Positions 25,049-34,002 are shown, numbered from the stretch's first letter. The stretch: 64,000 bases of DNA from Jiulongibacter sp024742395 (GCA_965249455.1 OZ252236.1:2914001-2978000); one strand, 5' to 3'. Program-made: numbers and translations. Notes: generated by a model not told the origin, from the sequence alone.

Positions 25049-25074
25049 AAAAACTGAGAGGTTTTTTAGGTGGG

Positions 25075-25082
25075 CAAAACTA
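25075..25082 (-). promoter_or_regulatory. -7 box of the prephenate dehydrogenase operon
   Basis: TAGTTTTG on the minus strand, 26 nt before the ATG at 25048 and just after the stop of the 40-codon ORF. Confidence 0.5.
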
Positions 25083-25095
25083 CCAAATTAAAAGT

Positions 25096-25218
25096 TTAGA
25101 GCTTGATAAAAGAAAAAATAAACAAACCCAAAATAATTAAACCACTAAGAACTGTGGCAACTTTAGAGGTAACAATCTGATTTTTAGACGGACGTGAGTA
25201 GTAACTTAAGTTTTTCAT
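25096..25218 (-). CDS. Putative 40-residue single-helix membrane protein
   Basis: An ATG at 25218 opens 40 codons with a TAA stop. The first 20 residues are polar and basic (KNLSYYSRPSKNQ), and the last 20 form one hydrophobic helix (VLSGLIILGLFIFSFIKL). That is the pattern of a small inner-membrane protein. A promoter-like TTG-N19-TATACTTG precedes it, and it fills a 325-nt gap that otherwise has no gene. Function unknown; no family recognised. Confidence 0.5.
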   Translation of the reverse strand: MKNLSYYSRPSKNQIVTSKVATVLSGLIILGLFIFSFIKL

Positions 25219-25252
25219 TGCAGTATGTTAAATTGGAAAGCGTTTTGATGAA

Positions 25253-25282
25253 CAAGTATACCTGTAAAAATTGAATTTTCAA
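25253..25282 (-). promoter_or_regulatory. Candidate promoter of the 40-codon ORF
   Basis: Minus-strand TTG (25280-25282), a 19-nt spacer and TATACTTG (25253-25260), a 7/8 match. It gives a leader of about 30 nt. Confidence 0.4.
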
Positions 25283-25318
25283 AAAATATTGAAACATAAT
25301 TTAAATGTTTCTACTTTC

Positions 25319-25349
25319 TTGTGGCTGCAAGTCTACTCTTTTACCTTTG
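25319..25349 (+). promoter_or_regulatory. Promoter of hisG-hisD-phhB
   Basis: TTG (25319-25321), a 20-nt spacer and TACCTTTG (25342-25349), a full match. Transcription would start near 25355. The leader is short, about 25 nt, with no room for a histidine leader peptide. Confidence 0.8.
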
Positions 25350-25379
25350 GGCACCGAAAACAATGAATGACTAGTGTCA

Positions 25380-26237
25380 ATGACAAAGCTGAAGATTGCT
25401 ATCCAGAAATCGGGTAGATTAAGCGACGATTCCATCAAATTATTTAAAGAATGTGGAATCAAATTCGAAGTAGGAAAGTCAAAACTGAAATCTACTTCAA
25501 GAAATTTTCCTGCTGATTTTCTCTTTCTTAGAGATGATGATATTCCGGGCTACGTAGAAGACGGTGTGGCAGACCTAGGAATAGTAGGTGACAATGTTCT
25601 GGTAGAATATGGAAAAGATGTAGAAAGTGTAAAAAGTCTTGGTTTTTCTAAATGTAGACTCAGCTTGGCCGTGCCAAGAGAAGTAGATTATGAAGGAGTT
25701 CATTATTTTGAGGGGAAAAGTATTGCTACTTCTTATCCTAATCTTCTACAGAAATACCTGGATAAAAATAAGGTAAATGCTCAAATCCACATGATTAGTG
25801 GTTCTGTTGAGATTGCTCCAGGAATCGGATTGGCAGAAGGGGTTTGTGATATCGTGAGTACAGGTGGTACCCTTCTTAGCAATGGATTAAAGGAAGTAGA
25901 AACTATTTTCTCTTCAGAGGCAATTCTGGTAGCAAATAAGTCTTTATCTAGTGAAAAAAGAGCTCTTTTGGATAGATTGCTTTTCAGAATTGATGCGGTT
26001 CAAAAAGCACAGAATCATAAATATGTTCTCTTAAATGCTCCAAACGATAAGATAGAGGAAATTGTAAAGGTTATGCCAGGTATGCGTAGTCCTACTATTA
26101 CCCCTCTGGCACAAGAAGGCTGGAGTTCTATTCACTCTGTACTCAAAGAAAGTGATTTCTGGGAGAATATCGAAGCCATGAGAAATCAAGGTGCTGAGGG
26201 TATTTTGGTGATTCCAATAGAGAAAATGATTTCGTAA
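25380..26237 (+). CDS. hisG: ATP phosphoribosyltransferase, long form
   Basis: First step of histidine synthesis: ATP plus PRPP to phosphoribosyl-ATP. About 285 residues with KLKIAIQKSGRLSDDSI at the start, GVADLGIVGDNVLVE, the PRPP-loop region GIGLAEGVCDIVSTGGTL (near 150-170) and a C-terminal regulatory domain (about 210-285: VMPGMRSPTITPLA). The C-terminal domain marks the long, histidine-inhibited form that does not need HisZ. The frame is open from a GTG at 25374, but the ATG at 25380 is the usual start. hisD follows 4 nt later. Confidence 0.96.
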   Translation: MTKLKIAIQKSGRLSDDSIKLFKECGIKFEVGKSKLKSTSRNFPADFLFLRDDDIPGYVEDGVADLGIVGDNVLVEYGKDVESVKSLGFSKCRLSLAVPREVDYEGVHYFEGKSIATSYPNLLQKYLDKNKVNAQIHMISGSVEIAPGIGLAEGVCDIVSTGGTLLSNGLKEVETIFSSEAILVANKSLSSEKRALLDRLLFRIDAVQKAQNHKYVLLNAPNDKIEEIVKVMPGMRSPTITPLAQEGWSSIHSVLKESDFWENIEAMRNQGAEGILVIPIEKMIS

Positions 26238-26241
26238 TTCA

Positions 26242-27510
26242 ATGAAAGAGTTTAAGTTTCCGGAAAAAGAAGAGTGGGGGAATATATTAAAAAGACCTAC
26301 CTCAGACATTGCTGATATAGAGGACAAGGTGATTCCAATCCTCGAAGAGGTCAGGCTAAACGGTGATGAAGCCTTGAGGAAATTTGCTCTCTCTTTTGAC
26401 AATATACTTCTTAATGAGTTTGAGGTAGCTTCTGCTGAAATAGATTCTGCTGAAGCAAAACTTTCGAAAGAGCTCAAAGAGGCTATTCAGGTAGCTAAAA
26501 ATAATATCACTCAATTTCATCAGGCTCAGATACAAGATCCGGTGATTATTGAAACTATGCCTGGGGTTCAGTGTTGGCGTAAATCAGTGGGTATTCAGAA
26601 AGTTGGTATCTATATACCTGGTGGTACCGCCCCTTTATTCTCAACGGTATTGATGCTCGGAATTCCGGCTAAATTAGCTGGATGTGAAGAAATTATACTT
26701 TGTTCGCCAAGTAATCATCCTGCCATATTGTATGCTGCTAAACTAGTTGGTGTTACCAGAGTTTTCAGAGTTGGTGGAGCACAGGCCGTAGCAGCTATGG
26801 CTTATGGCACACAGAGTATTCCACAGGTTTACAAAATTTTTGGACCGGGAAATCAATTTGTAACAGCTGCCAAACAGCTAATTAGTAAAGAAGGTGTGGC
26901 TATTGATATGCCAGCAGGTCCTTCAGAAGTGGCGGTATTTGCAGATGACTCAGCAGTTCCTTCATTCGTAGCTGCCGATCTTCTTTCTCAGGCAGAACAT
27001 GGTTATGATAGCCAAGTGGTTATGGTTACCACTTCTGATACATTTCTTTCAAACGTAAAAGAAGAGGTAAGTCGCCAATTAGAAGGGTTGCCAAGAAAAG
27101 ACTTTGCGTCAAAATCTCTGGAAAACTCAAAAGCCATTTTAGTGAAAGATAGGCGTGAGGGAGTGGAAATTTTAAATGAATATGCCGCCGAGCATCTGAT
27201 ATTAAGTGTAGAAAACGCGGAAGAAATAAGCGAACAAATAGTAAACGCAGGATCTATATTTTTAGGAAATTATACACCGGAGTCTTGTGGAGACTATGCC
27301 TCTGGAACCAATCATACTTTACCTACCAATGGCTTTGCCAAAGCCTACTCAGGTGTTTCTTTAGACAGTTTTGTTAAGAAAATAACTTATCAAAAAATAA
27401 CAAAGGAAGGCTTGGTCAACCTTGGGCCACATGTTCAGGAAATGGCTGAATCTGAGTCACTTCATGGTCATGCTAACGCGGTAAAAGTAAGATTAGATTC
27501 AATAAAATGA
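26242..27510 (+). CDS. hisD: Histidinol dehydrogenase
   Basis: Zinc enzyme that oxidises histidinol to histidine with two NAD+. The length of 422 is standard. Motifs: GIYIPGGTAPLFSTVLMLGIPA, RVGGAQAVAAMAYGT, IFGPGNQFVTAAKQ, IDMPAGPSEV and DLLSQAEHGYDSQVV, which provides the zinc and catalytic His region, then SCGDYASGTNHTLPT. Co-transcribed with hisG. In most bacteria the remaining his genes follow; here a pterin dehydratase follows instead. Confidence 0.97.
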   Translation: MKEFKFPEKEEWGNILKRPTSDIADIEDKVIPILEEVRLNGDEALRKFALSFDNILLNEFEVASAEIDSAEAKLSKELKEAIQVAKNNITQFHQAQIQDPVIIETMPGVQCWRKSVGIQKVGIYIPGGTAPLFSTVLMLGIPAKLAGCEEIILCSPSNHPAILYAAKLVGVTRVFRVGGAQAVAAMAYGTQSIPQVYKIFGPGNQFVTAAKQLISKEGVAIDMPAGPSEVAVFADDSAVPSFVAADLLSQAEHGYDSQVVMVTTSDTFLSNVKEEVSRQLEGLPRKDFASKSLENSKAILVKDRREGVEILNEYAAEHLILSVENAEEISEQIVNAGSIFLGNYTPESCGDYASGTNHTLPTNGFAKAYSGVSLDSFVKKITYQKITKEGLVNLGPHVQEMAESESLHGHANAVKVRLDSIK

Positions 27511-27514
27511 TCGA

Positions 27515-27751
27515 ATGATGTGGGAAGAAAAAGACAATAAACTAACGAAGTCCTTTAAGTTCAATGATTTCATTGAAGCCTTTGGTTTTATGAGTAAAGT
27601 AGCCTTACTCGCTGAAAAGGCTAATCATCATCCTACATGGACAAATACTTATAATTCGGTAGATATTACGCTTTCAACCCATGATGCAGGAGATGTGGTT
27701 ACCCACAAAGACAGAGATCTGGCTGAAAAAATAGATAGCTTGCTTAAATAA
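27515..27751 (+). CDS. phhB: Pterin-4a-carbinolamine dehydratase (PCD/DCoH)
   Basis: A 78-residue protein with the family core EKANHHPTWTNTYNSVDITL and STHDAGDVVTHKDRDLAEKI. The His-His-Pro pair and the later His of THD form the active site. It recycles 4a-hydroxytetrahydrobiopterin formed by aromatic amino acid hydroxylases. It is slightly shorter than the usual 90-110 residues, but the core is complete. Start is ATG 27515 or the next codon. It lies 4 nt after hisD, so it is probably co-transcribed, an unusual partnership. No phenylalanine hydroxylase gene is in the window. Confidence 0.9.
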   Translation: MMWEEKDNKLTKSFKFNDFIEAFGFMSKVALLAEKANHHPTWTNTYNSVDITLSTHDAGDVVTHKDRDLAEKIDSLLK

Positions 27752-28132
27752 GATTGTTGATAAAAGGACTCCTATTGTTCAAATAATCGTATCGAAAAAT
27801 AGGTTTTGCACATAGTGAAATGCTTTAAAATGGGAAAGTTTCTTCCTGTTAGTTGAAATATAACTGTAAAAGGCTTACCATTAGTGGGAAACACTTTTTA
27901 GTCGATTGCTAGTAATTTGTAGAACGCGGTCTTCTGTGTATTTTATTCACATAGCTTTTAGGAGCAACCAGATTATTTTTGTTTTCTTGCTTCATTGCAA
28001 TGAATAAAATTATGGCGATAAAGGTCAGAATAATGGCGATCATAATGAGGAGTTCTATTTAAATGGTTGATAGATAGTTCTCTGTTTGCCAATTTTATGC
28101 CAAAAAAGTCAATTAAAGTTTAAGTCAAGAAT
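27752..28132. other. 381-nt gap between phhB and rsmI
   Basis: AT-rich. It holds one plausible short ORF on the minus strand (27909-28043). I see no terminator after phhB and no clear promoter for rsmI; the rest shows nothing I can assign. Confidence 0.6.
27909..28043 (-). CDS. Putative 44-residue single-helix membrane protein
   Basis: ATG at 28043, TAG at 27909. The first 16 residues form a hydrophobic helix (IAIILTFIAIILFIA), followed by a polar, strongly basic tail (KQENKNN.. KIHRRPRSTNY). Clear amphipathic layering and a position in an otherwise empty 381-nt gap support it, but there is no good promoter. Function unknown. It is the reverse arrangement (helix first) of the 40-residue ORF at 25096. 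Confidence 0.42.
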   Translation of the reverse strand: MIAIILTFIAIILFIAMKQENKNNLVAPKSYVNKIHRRPRSTNY

Positions 28133-28816
28133 ATGCCATTAACTATTGTGCCAACTCCCATTGGTAATCTGGACGACATCACCTTGAGGGCTATCAAAGT
28201 GCTGAATAGTGTAGAGTTAATTTTGGCTGAGGATACCCGCAAAACGGGTATTCTTCTGAAGCATCTTGATATCAAGAAGCCTTTGCGAAGCTTCCATATT
28301 TTTAATGAGCACAAAACCATCAAAGGCTTAATAGAACAGCTGTCGGGTGGAGCATCTATGGCACTTGTCTCTGATGCAGGTACACCGGCCATCTCTGATC
28401 CCGGGTTTTTATTAGTGAGGGAATGTATTGCTGCAGATGTAGAAATAGAGTGTCTTCCAGGGGCAACGGCTTTTGTACCGGCATTGGTGAATTCTGGTCT
28501 GGCGACAGATTCATTCGTTTTTGAGGGTTTTATTCCGGTTAAGAAGGGCAGAAAGACGAAGTTGGAACAATTGGCTGAAGAACCCAGAACCATGATTTTC
28601 TATGAATCTCCACATCGGCTTCTACGTACTTTGACAGACTTTATTGTGGTTTTCGGAGAAGAGAGAAGGGCTTGCGTTTCTCGCGAATTAACTAAAATAC
28701 ACGAAGAGAATGTTCGTGGCTCATTGTCCGAAATTCTTGCTAATTTTGCTGAAAGATCAATCAAAGGAGAGATCGTTATTATTGTTGAAGGTTTAACCCG
28801 TAAAAAATCTAAATGA
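28133..28816 (+). CDS. rsmI: 16S rRNA (cytidine(1402)-2'-O)-methyltransferase
   Basis: A 227-residue SAM-dependent enzyme of the tetrapyrrole methylase fold that 2'-O-methylates C1402 in the decoding centre of 16S rRNA. Motifs: PTPIGNLDDITLRAI at the start, AEDTRKTGILLKHL, ALVSDAGTPAISDPG and MIFYESPHRLLRTL, all typical of RsmI. It opens an operon with fabG, overlapping it by 4 nt (ATGA). Confidence 0.96.
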   Translation: MPLTIVPTPIGNLDDITLRAIKVLNSVELILAEDTRKTGILLKHLDIKKPLRSFHIFNEHKTIKGLIEQLSGGASMALVSDAGTPAISDPGFLLVRECIAADVEIECLPGATAFVPALVNSGLATDSFVFEGFIPVKKGRKTKLEQLAEEPRTMIFYESPHRLLRTLTDFIVVFGEERRACVSRELTKIHEENVRGSLSEILANFAERSIKGEIVIIVEGLTRKKSK

Positions 28817-29559
28817 ATTTATTAGAAGGAAAGATTGCTGTCATTACCGGAGCTTCTCGTGGTATTGGTAATAGTATTGCTCGTGAGTTTGTGAGCCAAG
28901 GTGCTGATGTAGCTTTTACATTTTTATCAAGTGTAGAAAAAGGAAAGGCTTTAGAAGAAGAATTAGCTGCAAGTGGTCGTATAGTTAAAGGTTATCAGTC
29001 AGATGCCTCTGATTTTGAAGCTGCACAGCAATTGATAAAAGATGTTTTAGCTGACTTTGGCAGAATTGATATTCTAATAAACAATGCAGGCGTTACCAGA
29101 GACAACCTTTTGATGAGAATGGATGAGCAGCAATGGGATGATGTATTGAGAATTAATCTCAAATCAGTTTTCAACCTGACAAAGGCCGTTACCAGACCAA
29201 TGCTTAAAGAAAGAAAAGGGTCTATTATAAATATCACCTCAGTAGTTGGGCTGATGGGTAATGCAGGACAGGCTAATTATGCCGCTTCGAAGTCTGGTAT
29301 CCTGGGCTTTACAAAATCAATTGCCAAGGAACTTGGAAGTAGAAATGTGAGGTGTAACGCCATTGCACCGGGTTTCATTGAGACAGAAATGACCGATGAA
29401 CTTGACGAGGAACAATTGAAGGCTTGGCTGAGTAACATCCCACTTAAAAGAGCTGGTAAAGGAAAAGATATAGCAGATGCATGCATCTTTTTAGCATCAG
29501 ATATGTCTTCTTACGTGACAGGACAAACTATTAGTGTAGACGGTGGCATGGTCATGTAA
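28813..29559 (+). CDS. fabG: 3-oxoacyl-[acyl-carrier-protein] reductase
   Basis: A 248-residue short-chain dehydrogenase that reduces beta-ketoacyl-ACP with NADPH in fatty acid elongation. Visible: cofactor motif TGASRGIGNSIA (12-23), NNAGVTRDNLLMRM, catalytic Ser in INITSVVGLMGNAGQ, the YxxxK pair in NYAASKSG (near 155), and the typical ending YVTGQTISVDGGMVM. TRDNLLMRM is characteristic of FabG within the superfamily. It overlaps rsmI by 4 nt and precedes the vWA gene by 8 nt. Confidence 0.95.
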   Translation: MNLLEGKIAVITGASRGIGNSIAREFVSQGADVAFTFLSSVEKGKALEEELAASGRIVKGYQSDASDFEAAQQLIKDVLADFGRIDILINNAGVTRDNLLMRMDEQQWDDVLRINLKSVFNLTKAVTRPMLKERKGSIINITSVVGLMGNAGQANYAASKSGILGFTKSIAKELGSRNVRCNAIAPGFIETEMTDELDEEQLKAWLSNIPLKRAGKGKDIADACIFLASDMSSYVTGQTISVDGGMVM

Positions 29560-29567
29560 ATCGAATA

Positions 29568-31649
29568 ATGAAGTCCGAGCTAGTTTTTAACCAACCTTAT
29601 TGGCTTATTCTTGCCTGTTTATTAACAGGGGTGGCTTATTCTTGGCTATTATATAGCAAAAAAACAAGCCTTTCAAAGAATGCAAATTATGTTTTGGCGG
29701 CAGGAAGGGCACTTTTGGTGGCCTTAATATGCTTTTTACTTATTAACCCTTTGTTAAAAAGCAATTCAACCAAAACAATAAAGCCGCTTTTGGTTTTGGG
29801 TATAGATAATTCTGGCTCTATTAATACGATAGGTGAGTCTGCCGTCAAATCTGTAAAAGAAAGAGTCAAAGTATTTTATGAAAGCCTTTTGGGCTCTGAT
29901 TTTGATATCGAAGTAAGAGACCTTGATGGAGCATCTGTAAACTTAGACTCATTAAGTTTCAGGACGAAAAAGACTGACCTTGGCAGCTTCTTCAGAAAAG
30001 TAACAGAGGAGTTTGAAGGGCAAAACCTTCGCAAAGTAGTACTGCTTTCAGACGGTATTGCCAACTCAGGTATATCGCCGCTAAATCGGCCATATACTTT
30101 TGAAATAGATGCCATTGGGGTAGGAGATACTACGATTAAGAAGGATGTTAGCCTAAAAGGGATCAGGTCTAATAAATTAGCTTATTTGGGTAATTCTTTT
30201 CCAATTGAAGCCGAACTGTCAGGTAAGTTATTTGCAGGGAAAAGCACTCTTGTTCTGGTTAAACAAGAAGATGAAATCATTGCAAGACAGTTAGTTAGTT
30301 TTGCATCAGATGACGATTTTAAAATAGTTAACTTCCAATTATCGGCAAATAAAGTAGGAAAACAGCGGTATCAGATAGAAGCAGTTCCTCTGGCCGGAGA
30401 ATATACTACTAGAAACAACTTCAGAGATGTAATAATCGATGTCATTGATGGTAAAGAGAAGGTCCTTTTATTGGCCAATGCTCCACATCCTGATGTGAAG
30501 GCTTTAAGGGCTATCATTGAAAAGAATGAACTTTTTGAAGTTGTAGTAAAAAACATACAATTTGACTCTCCTGCCGAAATAGAAAATACAGTTTTTGATA
30601 TCCTTTTGTTACATCAATTGCCATCTCAGGCTAGCTCTTCTAATAGTTTGGTGATAAAACTGTTAGGAAAAATGAAGCCTACTTTTTTTGTATTGGGAGC
30701 CCAGACCAATCTAAGTGTGTTTAATGGGATGCAAGAAGTGTTGGGTATTTCTTCCTCTTCGGGTAAAACGGATAAGGTGACGGCGAGTTTCAATCCCCTT
30801 TTTAAGCGTTTCTTGGTCAATCAGGATACTAAACAAACTATTGCATCTTTTCCTCCATTGATAGCACCTTTCGGGGAGTATAGAGTTTTTCCGGGTTCAG
30901 ACATTGTCTTGTTTCAACAAGTAGGAAACCTTGTTACAGAAAGGCCAATGTTAGTTGTCAATACCAATGCGAATAGGAAAACTGCCGTTCTTACTTCTGA
31001 AGGAATTTGGCAGTGGAGATTGGAAGAATATTTCATGAATGAACGCCAGGAAGACATTGATGATGTTATTTTGAAAACCATGCAACTCATCTCTGTTAAA
31101 GAAGACAAAGAGAAGTTAAGGGTTTATCCCGTACAGGATGTTTTCGATATTGACGAGTCTGTGGTGTTTCAAACGGAAGCTTACGACGACTTGTACGAAA
31201 GGCTAAATGACATATCGGTAACTTTGCAAATCTCCGGTTCGGGAGGTTTTAGCAAAACTTACAATTACACCGCAGGAGTTAATACAAGCACTTTCGAAAT
31301 AACACAATTAAAGGCCGGAGTCTATAACTATAGGGCTACTGGTGTAGTGCTGGGTAAAAATCAGATTAGTGAAGGACAATTTATCGTTAGAGATACAGAT
31401 TTAGAGTTTGTGAACACTACAGCTGATTTCAACCTACTTAGATCACTCGCTTCAGATAACGGTGGTAATTTTGTTCCTCTTGCAGAAATGGATCGCTTAG
31501 CAGAATTAATTAAAGGTGAAAATCTTCCTTCCAGATTAGTAAGCACAGAAGACTTACAAGAAATCATAAATTTAAAATGGCTCTTGCCATTACTACTATT
31601 ACTGGCTGCTTTAGAATGGGGTTTTAGAAAATATTTTGGTAGCTATTAA
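29568..31649 (+). CDS. Membrane protein with von Willebrand A-like domain
   Basis: A 693-residue protein with three membrane helices: two at the N-terminus (about 12-30 and 41-62) and one near the end (about 672-688, WLLPLLLLLAALEWGF). Between them a vWA-like domain starts at LLVLGIDNSGSI, giving the metal-site DxSxS, with VVLLSDGIANSG further on. The rest of the periplasmic part is beta-rich, and a stretch near 300-340 (VLLLANAPHPDVKALRAII) resembles a glutamine-amidotransferase-like fold often joined to such vWA proteins. Exact function unknown. It sits in the rsmI-fabG-vWA-Smr-DUF4403 run. Confidence 0.78.
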   Translation: MKSELVFNQPYWLILACLLTGVAYSWLLYSKKTSLSKNANYVLAAGRALLVALICFLLINPLLKSNSTKTIKPLLVLGIDNSGSINTIGESAVKSVKERVKVFYESLLGSDFDIEVRDLDGASVNLDSLSFRTKKTDLGSFFRKVTEEFEGQNLRKVVLLSDGIANSGISPLNRPYTFEIDAIGVGDTTIKKDVSLKGIRSNKLAYLGNSFPIEAELSGKLFAGKSTLVLVKQEDEIIARQLVSFASDDDFKIVNFQLSANKVGKQRYQIEAVPLAGEYTTRNNFRDVIIDVIDGKEKVLLLANAPHPDVKALRAIIEKNELFEVVVKNIQFDSPAEIENTVFDILLLHQLPSQASSSNSLVIKLLGKMKPTFFVLGAQTNLSVFNGMQEVLGISSSSGKTDKVTASFNPLFKRFLVNQDTKQTIASFPPLIAPFGEYRVFPGSDIVLFQQVGNLVTERPMLVVNTNANRKTAVLTSEGIWQWRLEEYFMNERQEDIDDVILKTMQLISVKEDKEKLRVYPVQDVFDIDESVVFQTEAYDDLYERLNDISVTLQISGSGGFSKTYNYTAGVNTSTFEITQLKAGVYNYRATGVVLGKNQISEGQFIVRDTDLEFVNTTADFNLLRSLASDNGGNFVPLAEMDRLAELIKGENLPSRLVSTEDLQEIINLKWLLPLLLLLAALEWGFRKYFGSY

Positions 31650-31659
31650 ATAGGAACAA

Positions 31660-32598
31660 ATGAATTTCCAAAAAGGTGATAAAGTTCGAATGCTTCGCTC
31701 GTCTGAGTCAGGGATAGTACTTCGGGTAAGTGGTAATATAATTGAAATAGAAACTACAGACGGTTTCACAATTCCTGTAGTCGCTTCGGATTTAGCGAAG
31801 GTTTCATCCCAGGAGGCCAAGTTTTTTAACAAAGAGGTTGAGACGAAATCTGATCCTGAAATTGCAGTCACTCATTTTGAAACACGCATAGGACGGGAGG
31901 CCTTCTCATTGGCATTTGAGCCATTAAATGACCAGCAAATGAAAGCCTACATTATTAATCACAATACTGTTGGGTTTCATTTTGTTTTATCTGTAAAAAA
32001 AGAAGGTCGATACATCAATTTAACAAACGGTAAATGTGATAAACTTTCTGAAGAGCACTTACCAATTGACCTTAAAATGAAAGACTTTGATACATGGTCA
32101 AAATGGCGTGTACAAATGCTTTTCTTTAAAGAGGGTGAAGAAAGCAGAGATCCTTTTCAGCAAGACATTCAATTAAAAGGGGCCAAATTATTTAAAGAAA
32201 AACAGACCTTTGGCAGTGCTCAAAAGAGTGGATATGTCCTTGAAGTAAACTTGTCCAAACCTGAAGCAGAAAAAAAAGAGGATAATACAAACCAGTTTTT
32301 TGAACCCTATTTGTTTGACAAACAAAAAACGATAGATCTTCATGCCGCCGCTCTTGGTATTAAAGAAACTGACAATGCCTTAATTCTGGAAGAGCAGTTT
32401 AAAGTTTTTTTAACAGAATTTGATCATGGCGTTGCGAATGATTTATCAGAAATGACCGTTATTCATGGTGTTGGCAATGGCGTTTTAAGGACTAAAATAC
32501 ACAAACATATTGCTACTTCTGATAATGTAGAATGGTTTAAAGATGCTCAAAAAGAAAAGTTCGGTTATGGTGCTACGCTCATTCACTTTAAACCTTAG
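31660..32598 (+). CDS. DUF2027 and Smr-domain protein
   Basis: A 312-residue cytosolic protein. The N-terminal part (1-230) matches Bacteroidota DUF2027 proteins (KVRMLRSSESGIVLRVSGN, GREAFSLAFEPLN). The last 80 residues are an Smr domain: TIDLHAAALG, then MTVIHGVGNGVLRTKIH and GYGATLIHF. Smr domains nick or bind nucleic acids and are also found in MutS2, where they act at stalled ribosomes; the role of this fusion is unknown. The 3' end overlaps the next gene. Confidence 0.86.
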   Translation: MNFQKGDKVRMLRSSESGIVLRVSGNIIEIETTDGFTIPVVASDLAKVSSQEAKFFNKEVETKSDPEIAVTHFETRIGREAFSLAFEPLNDQQMKAYIINHNTVGFHFVLSVKKEGRYINLTNGKCDKLSEEHLPIDLKMKDFDTWSKWRVQMLFFKEGEESRDPFQQDIQLKGAKLFKEKQTFGSAQKSGYVLEVNLSKPEAEKKEDNTNQFFEPYLFDKQKTIDLHAAALGIKETDNALILEEQFKVFLTEFDHGVANDLSEMTVIHGVGNGVLRTKIHKHIATSDNVEWFKDAQKEKFGYGATLIHFKP

Positions 32599-33961
32599 TG
32601 TTTTAGTTTTAGGAGGCTTACTGTTTGTATCATGCAATAAGCAGATTACTCCTGATGTTCCGCTTGAGACCTATGATACATCTAAAATAGACAGTCTGAA
32701 AAAGGAGGTCTCCTACATAACATTACCTATTGAGCTTCAGGTCAAAAACATTGAAGACCAGATAAATCAGCAGTTTAGTGGTCTTATATATGATGATAAT
32801 AGTTTTAAAGATGACGATCTGAAACTCAAAATCTGGAAGCAGGATAATATAAGATTTAGGTCCAAAGGTCAGGGCGTCTTTGAGTTTGAAGTTCCTTTGA
32901 AAATTTGGGTAGAGAAGCAGGTTAAAGTTTTAGGTATGAGCCAGACTCCTGCCACTCAATTTGAAATCGTCACAAAATTCTCCAGCAAACCTTACATTTC
33001 ATCGCAGTGGGAATTAAAAACACTAACCAATGCAGAGGGTTTCAGGTTTATCTCTGAGCCAAAACTACATTTAGCAGGTATTTCAATTCCAATTACCAGC
33101 ATAGTTTCAAGTATTTTGGATAACTATCAAGCCAGTATTGCCCGAATGATTGATGAAACGGTTTCAAAACAAATTGACATAAAAAGGCCTGTACTTGAGG
33201 TTTGGAATAAGTTAAAAGAGCCAAATCAAGTTTCCACTGAGTACAATATCTGGACCCAGGTAGAGCCACAAGATGTATTGATGACTGAGTTGATTACAAA
33301 TGACAAGTTAATAAGAACATCAGTAGCCATAAAAGCAATAATCAATTCTAGCGTAGGTAAGTCCAATATACAGGTTAGGCAGTCTACAGAATTACCGCCT
33401 TTAAAATTCGTCAATTCACTGCCAAGTGGCTTTGGAATATATTTATATAATCTTATTACTTTTTCTGAAGCTGAGAAAATAGTCAATCAATTATACCGGG
33501 GTGAAAAATATTCATTTACTGGCGGCAGACAAATTGATGTTCTAGGTGTGAAAATATACGGGGGTGATAAAAATAAGCTGGTCATTCAGATAATGACTAG
33601 CGGAGATTTGCGTGGCACAATTTTCCTTAAAGGTGATCCGGTTTATGATATTAAAAGAAGAGAACTTGTTTTGCGAAATACAGAATTTGACCTTAAAACA
33701 AGAGATATCTTGAAAAAAGCAGCAGTATGGGCAATTGAAGGCAACCTCGAAAAATCAATTGAAAATGACTTTGGAATTCCTGTAGATCCAATATTTGAAA
33801 TGGCGAAGTCTTCGGTAGATGAATTTTTCAATTCTGACTTCAAAGGAGGTTTTAAATTAACTGGCGGAGTAAAAGAAATTTTGCCTTTGGGAGTAAGTCT
33901 CCAGCCTGAAGGGCTCATGACTACAGTGGAAATTAAGGGCAATCTGGGAATACGACTTTAA
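32567..33961 (+). CDS. DUF4403 lipoprotein
   Basis: The frame is open from an ATG at 32543, but starting at 32567 gives a compact signal (VLRSFTLNLSVLVLGGLLF) ending in the lipobox FVSC. Either way the start lies inside the Smr gene (32- or 56-nt overlap), in another frame. The mature protein of about 440 residues matches DUF4403: SYITLPIELQVKNIEDQINQ, VPLKIWVEKQVKVL, EVWNKLKEPNQVSTEYNIWT and an ending IKGNLGIRL. The family is beta-rich and of unknown function, probably facing the periplasm. Confidence 0.82.
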   Translation: MVLRSFTLNLSVLVLGGLLFVSCNKQITPDVPLETYDTSKIDSLKKEVSYITLPIELQVKNIEDQINQQFSGLIYDDNSFKDDDLKLKIWKQDNIRFRSKGQGVFEFEVPLKIWVEKQVKVLGMSQTPATQFEIVTKFSSKPYISSQWELKTLTNAEGFRFISEPKLHLAGISIPITSIVSSILDNYQASIARMIDETVSKQIDIKRPVLEVWNKLKEPNQVSTEYNIWTQVEPQDVLMTELITNDKLIRTSVAIKAIINSSVGKSNIQVRQSTELPPLKFVNSLPSGFGIYLYNLITFSEAEKIVNQLYRGEKYSFTGGRQIDVLGVKIYGGDKNKLVIQIMTSGDLRGTIFLKGDPVYDIKRRELVLRNTEFDLKTRDILKKAAVWAIEGNLEKSIENDFGIPVDPIFEMAKSSVDEFFNSDFKGGFKLTGGVKEILPLGVSLQPEGLMTTVEIKGNLGIRL

Positions 33962-34002
33962 ATTCAATTTACATTATATACTAAGCTGATGTTTTATTCA
34001 GC

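Noticed and set aside
28120..28593. A 157-codon open frame antisense to rsmI.
   Set aside because: It mirrors the rsmI coding sequence; low-complexity Ser/Ala-rich translation and no promoter.
32543..32598. Possible frameshift joining the Smr and DUF4403 genes.
   Set aside because: Both proteins have complete ends: the Smr domain closes normally and the DUF4403 protein has its own lipoprotein signal. It is an ordinary gene overlap.
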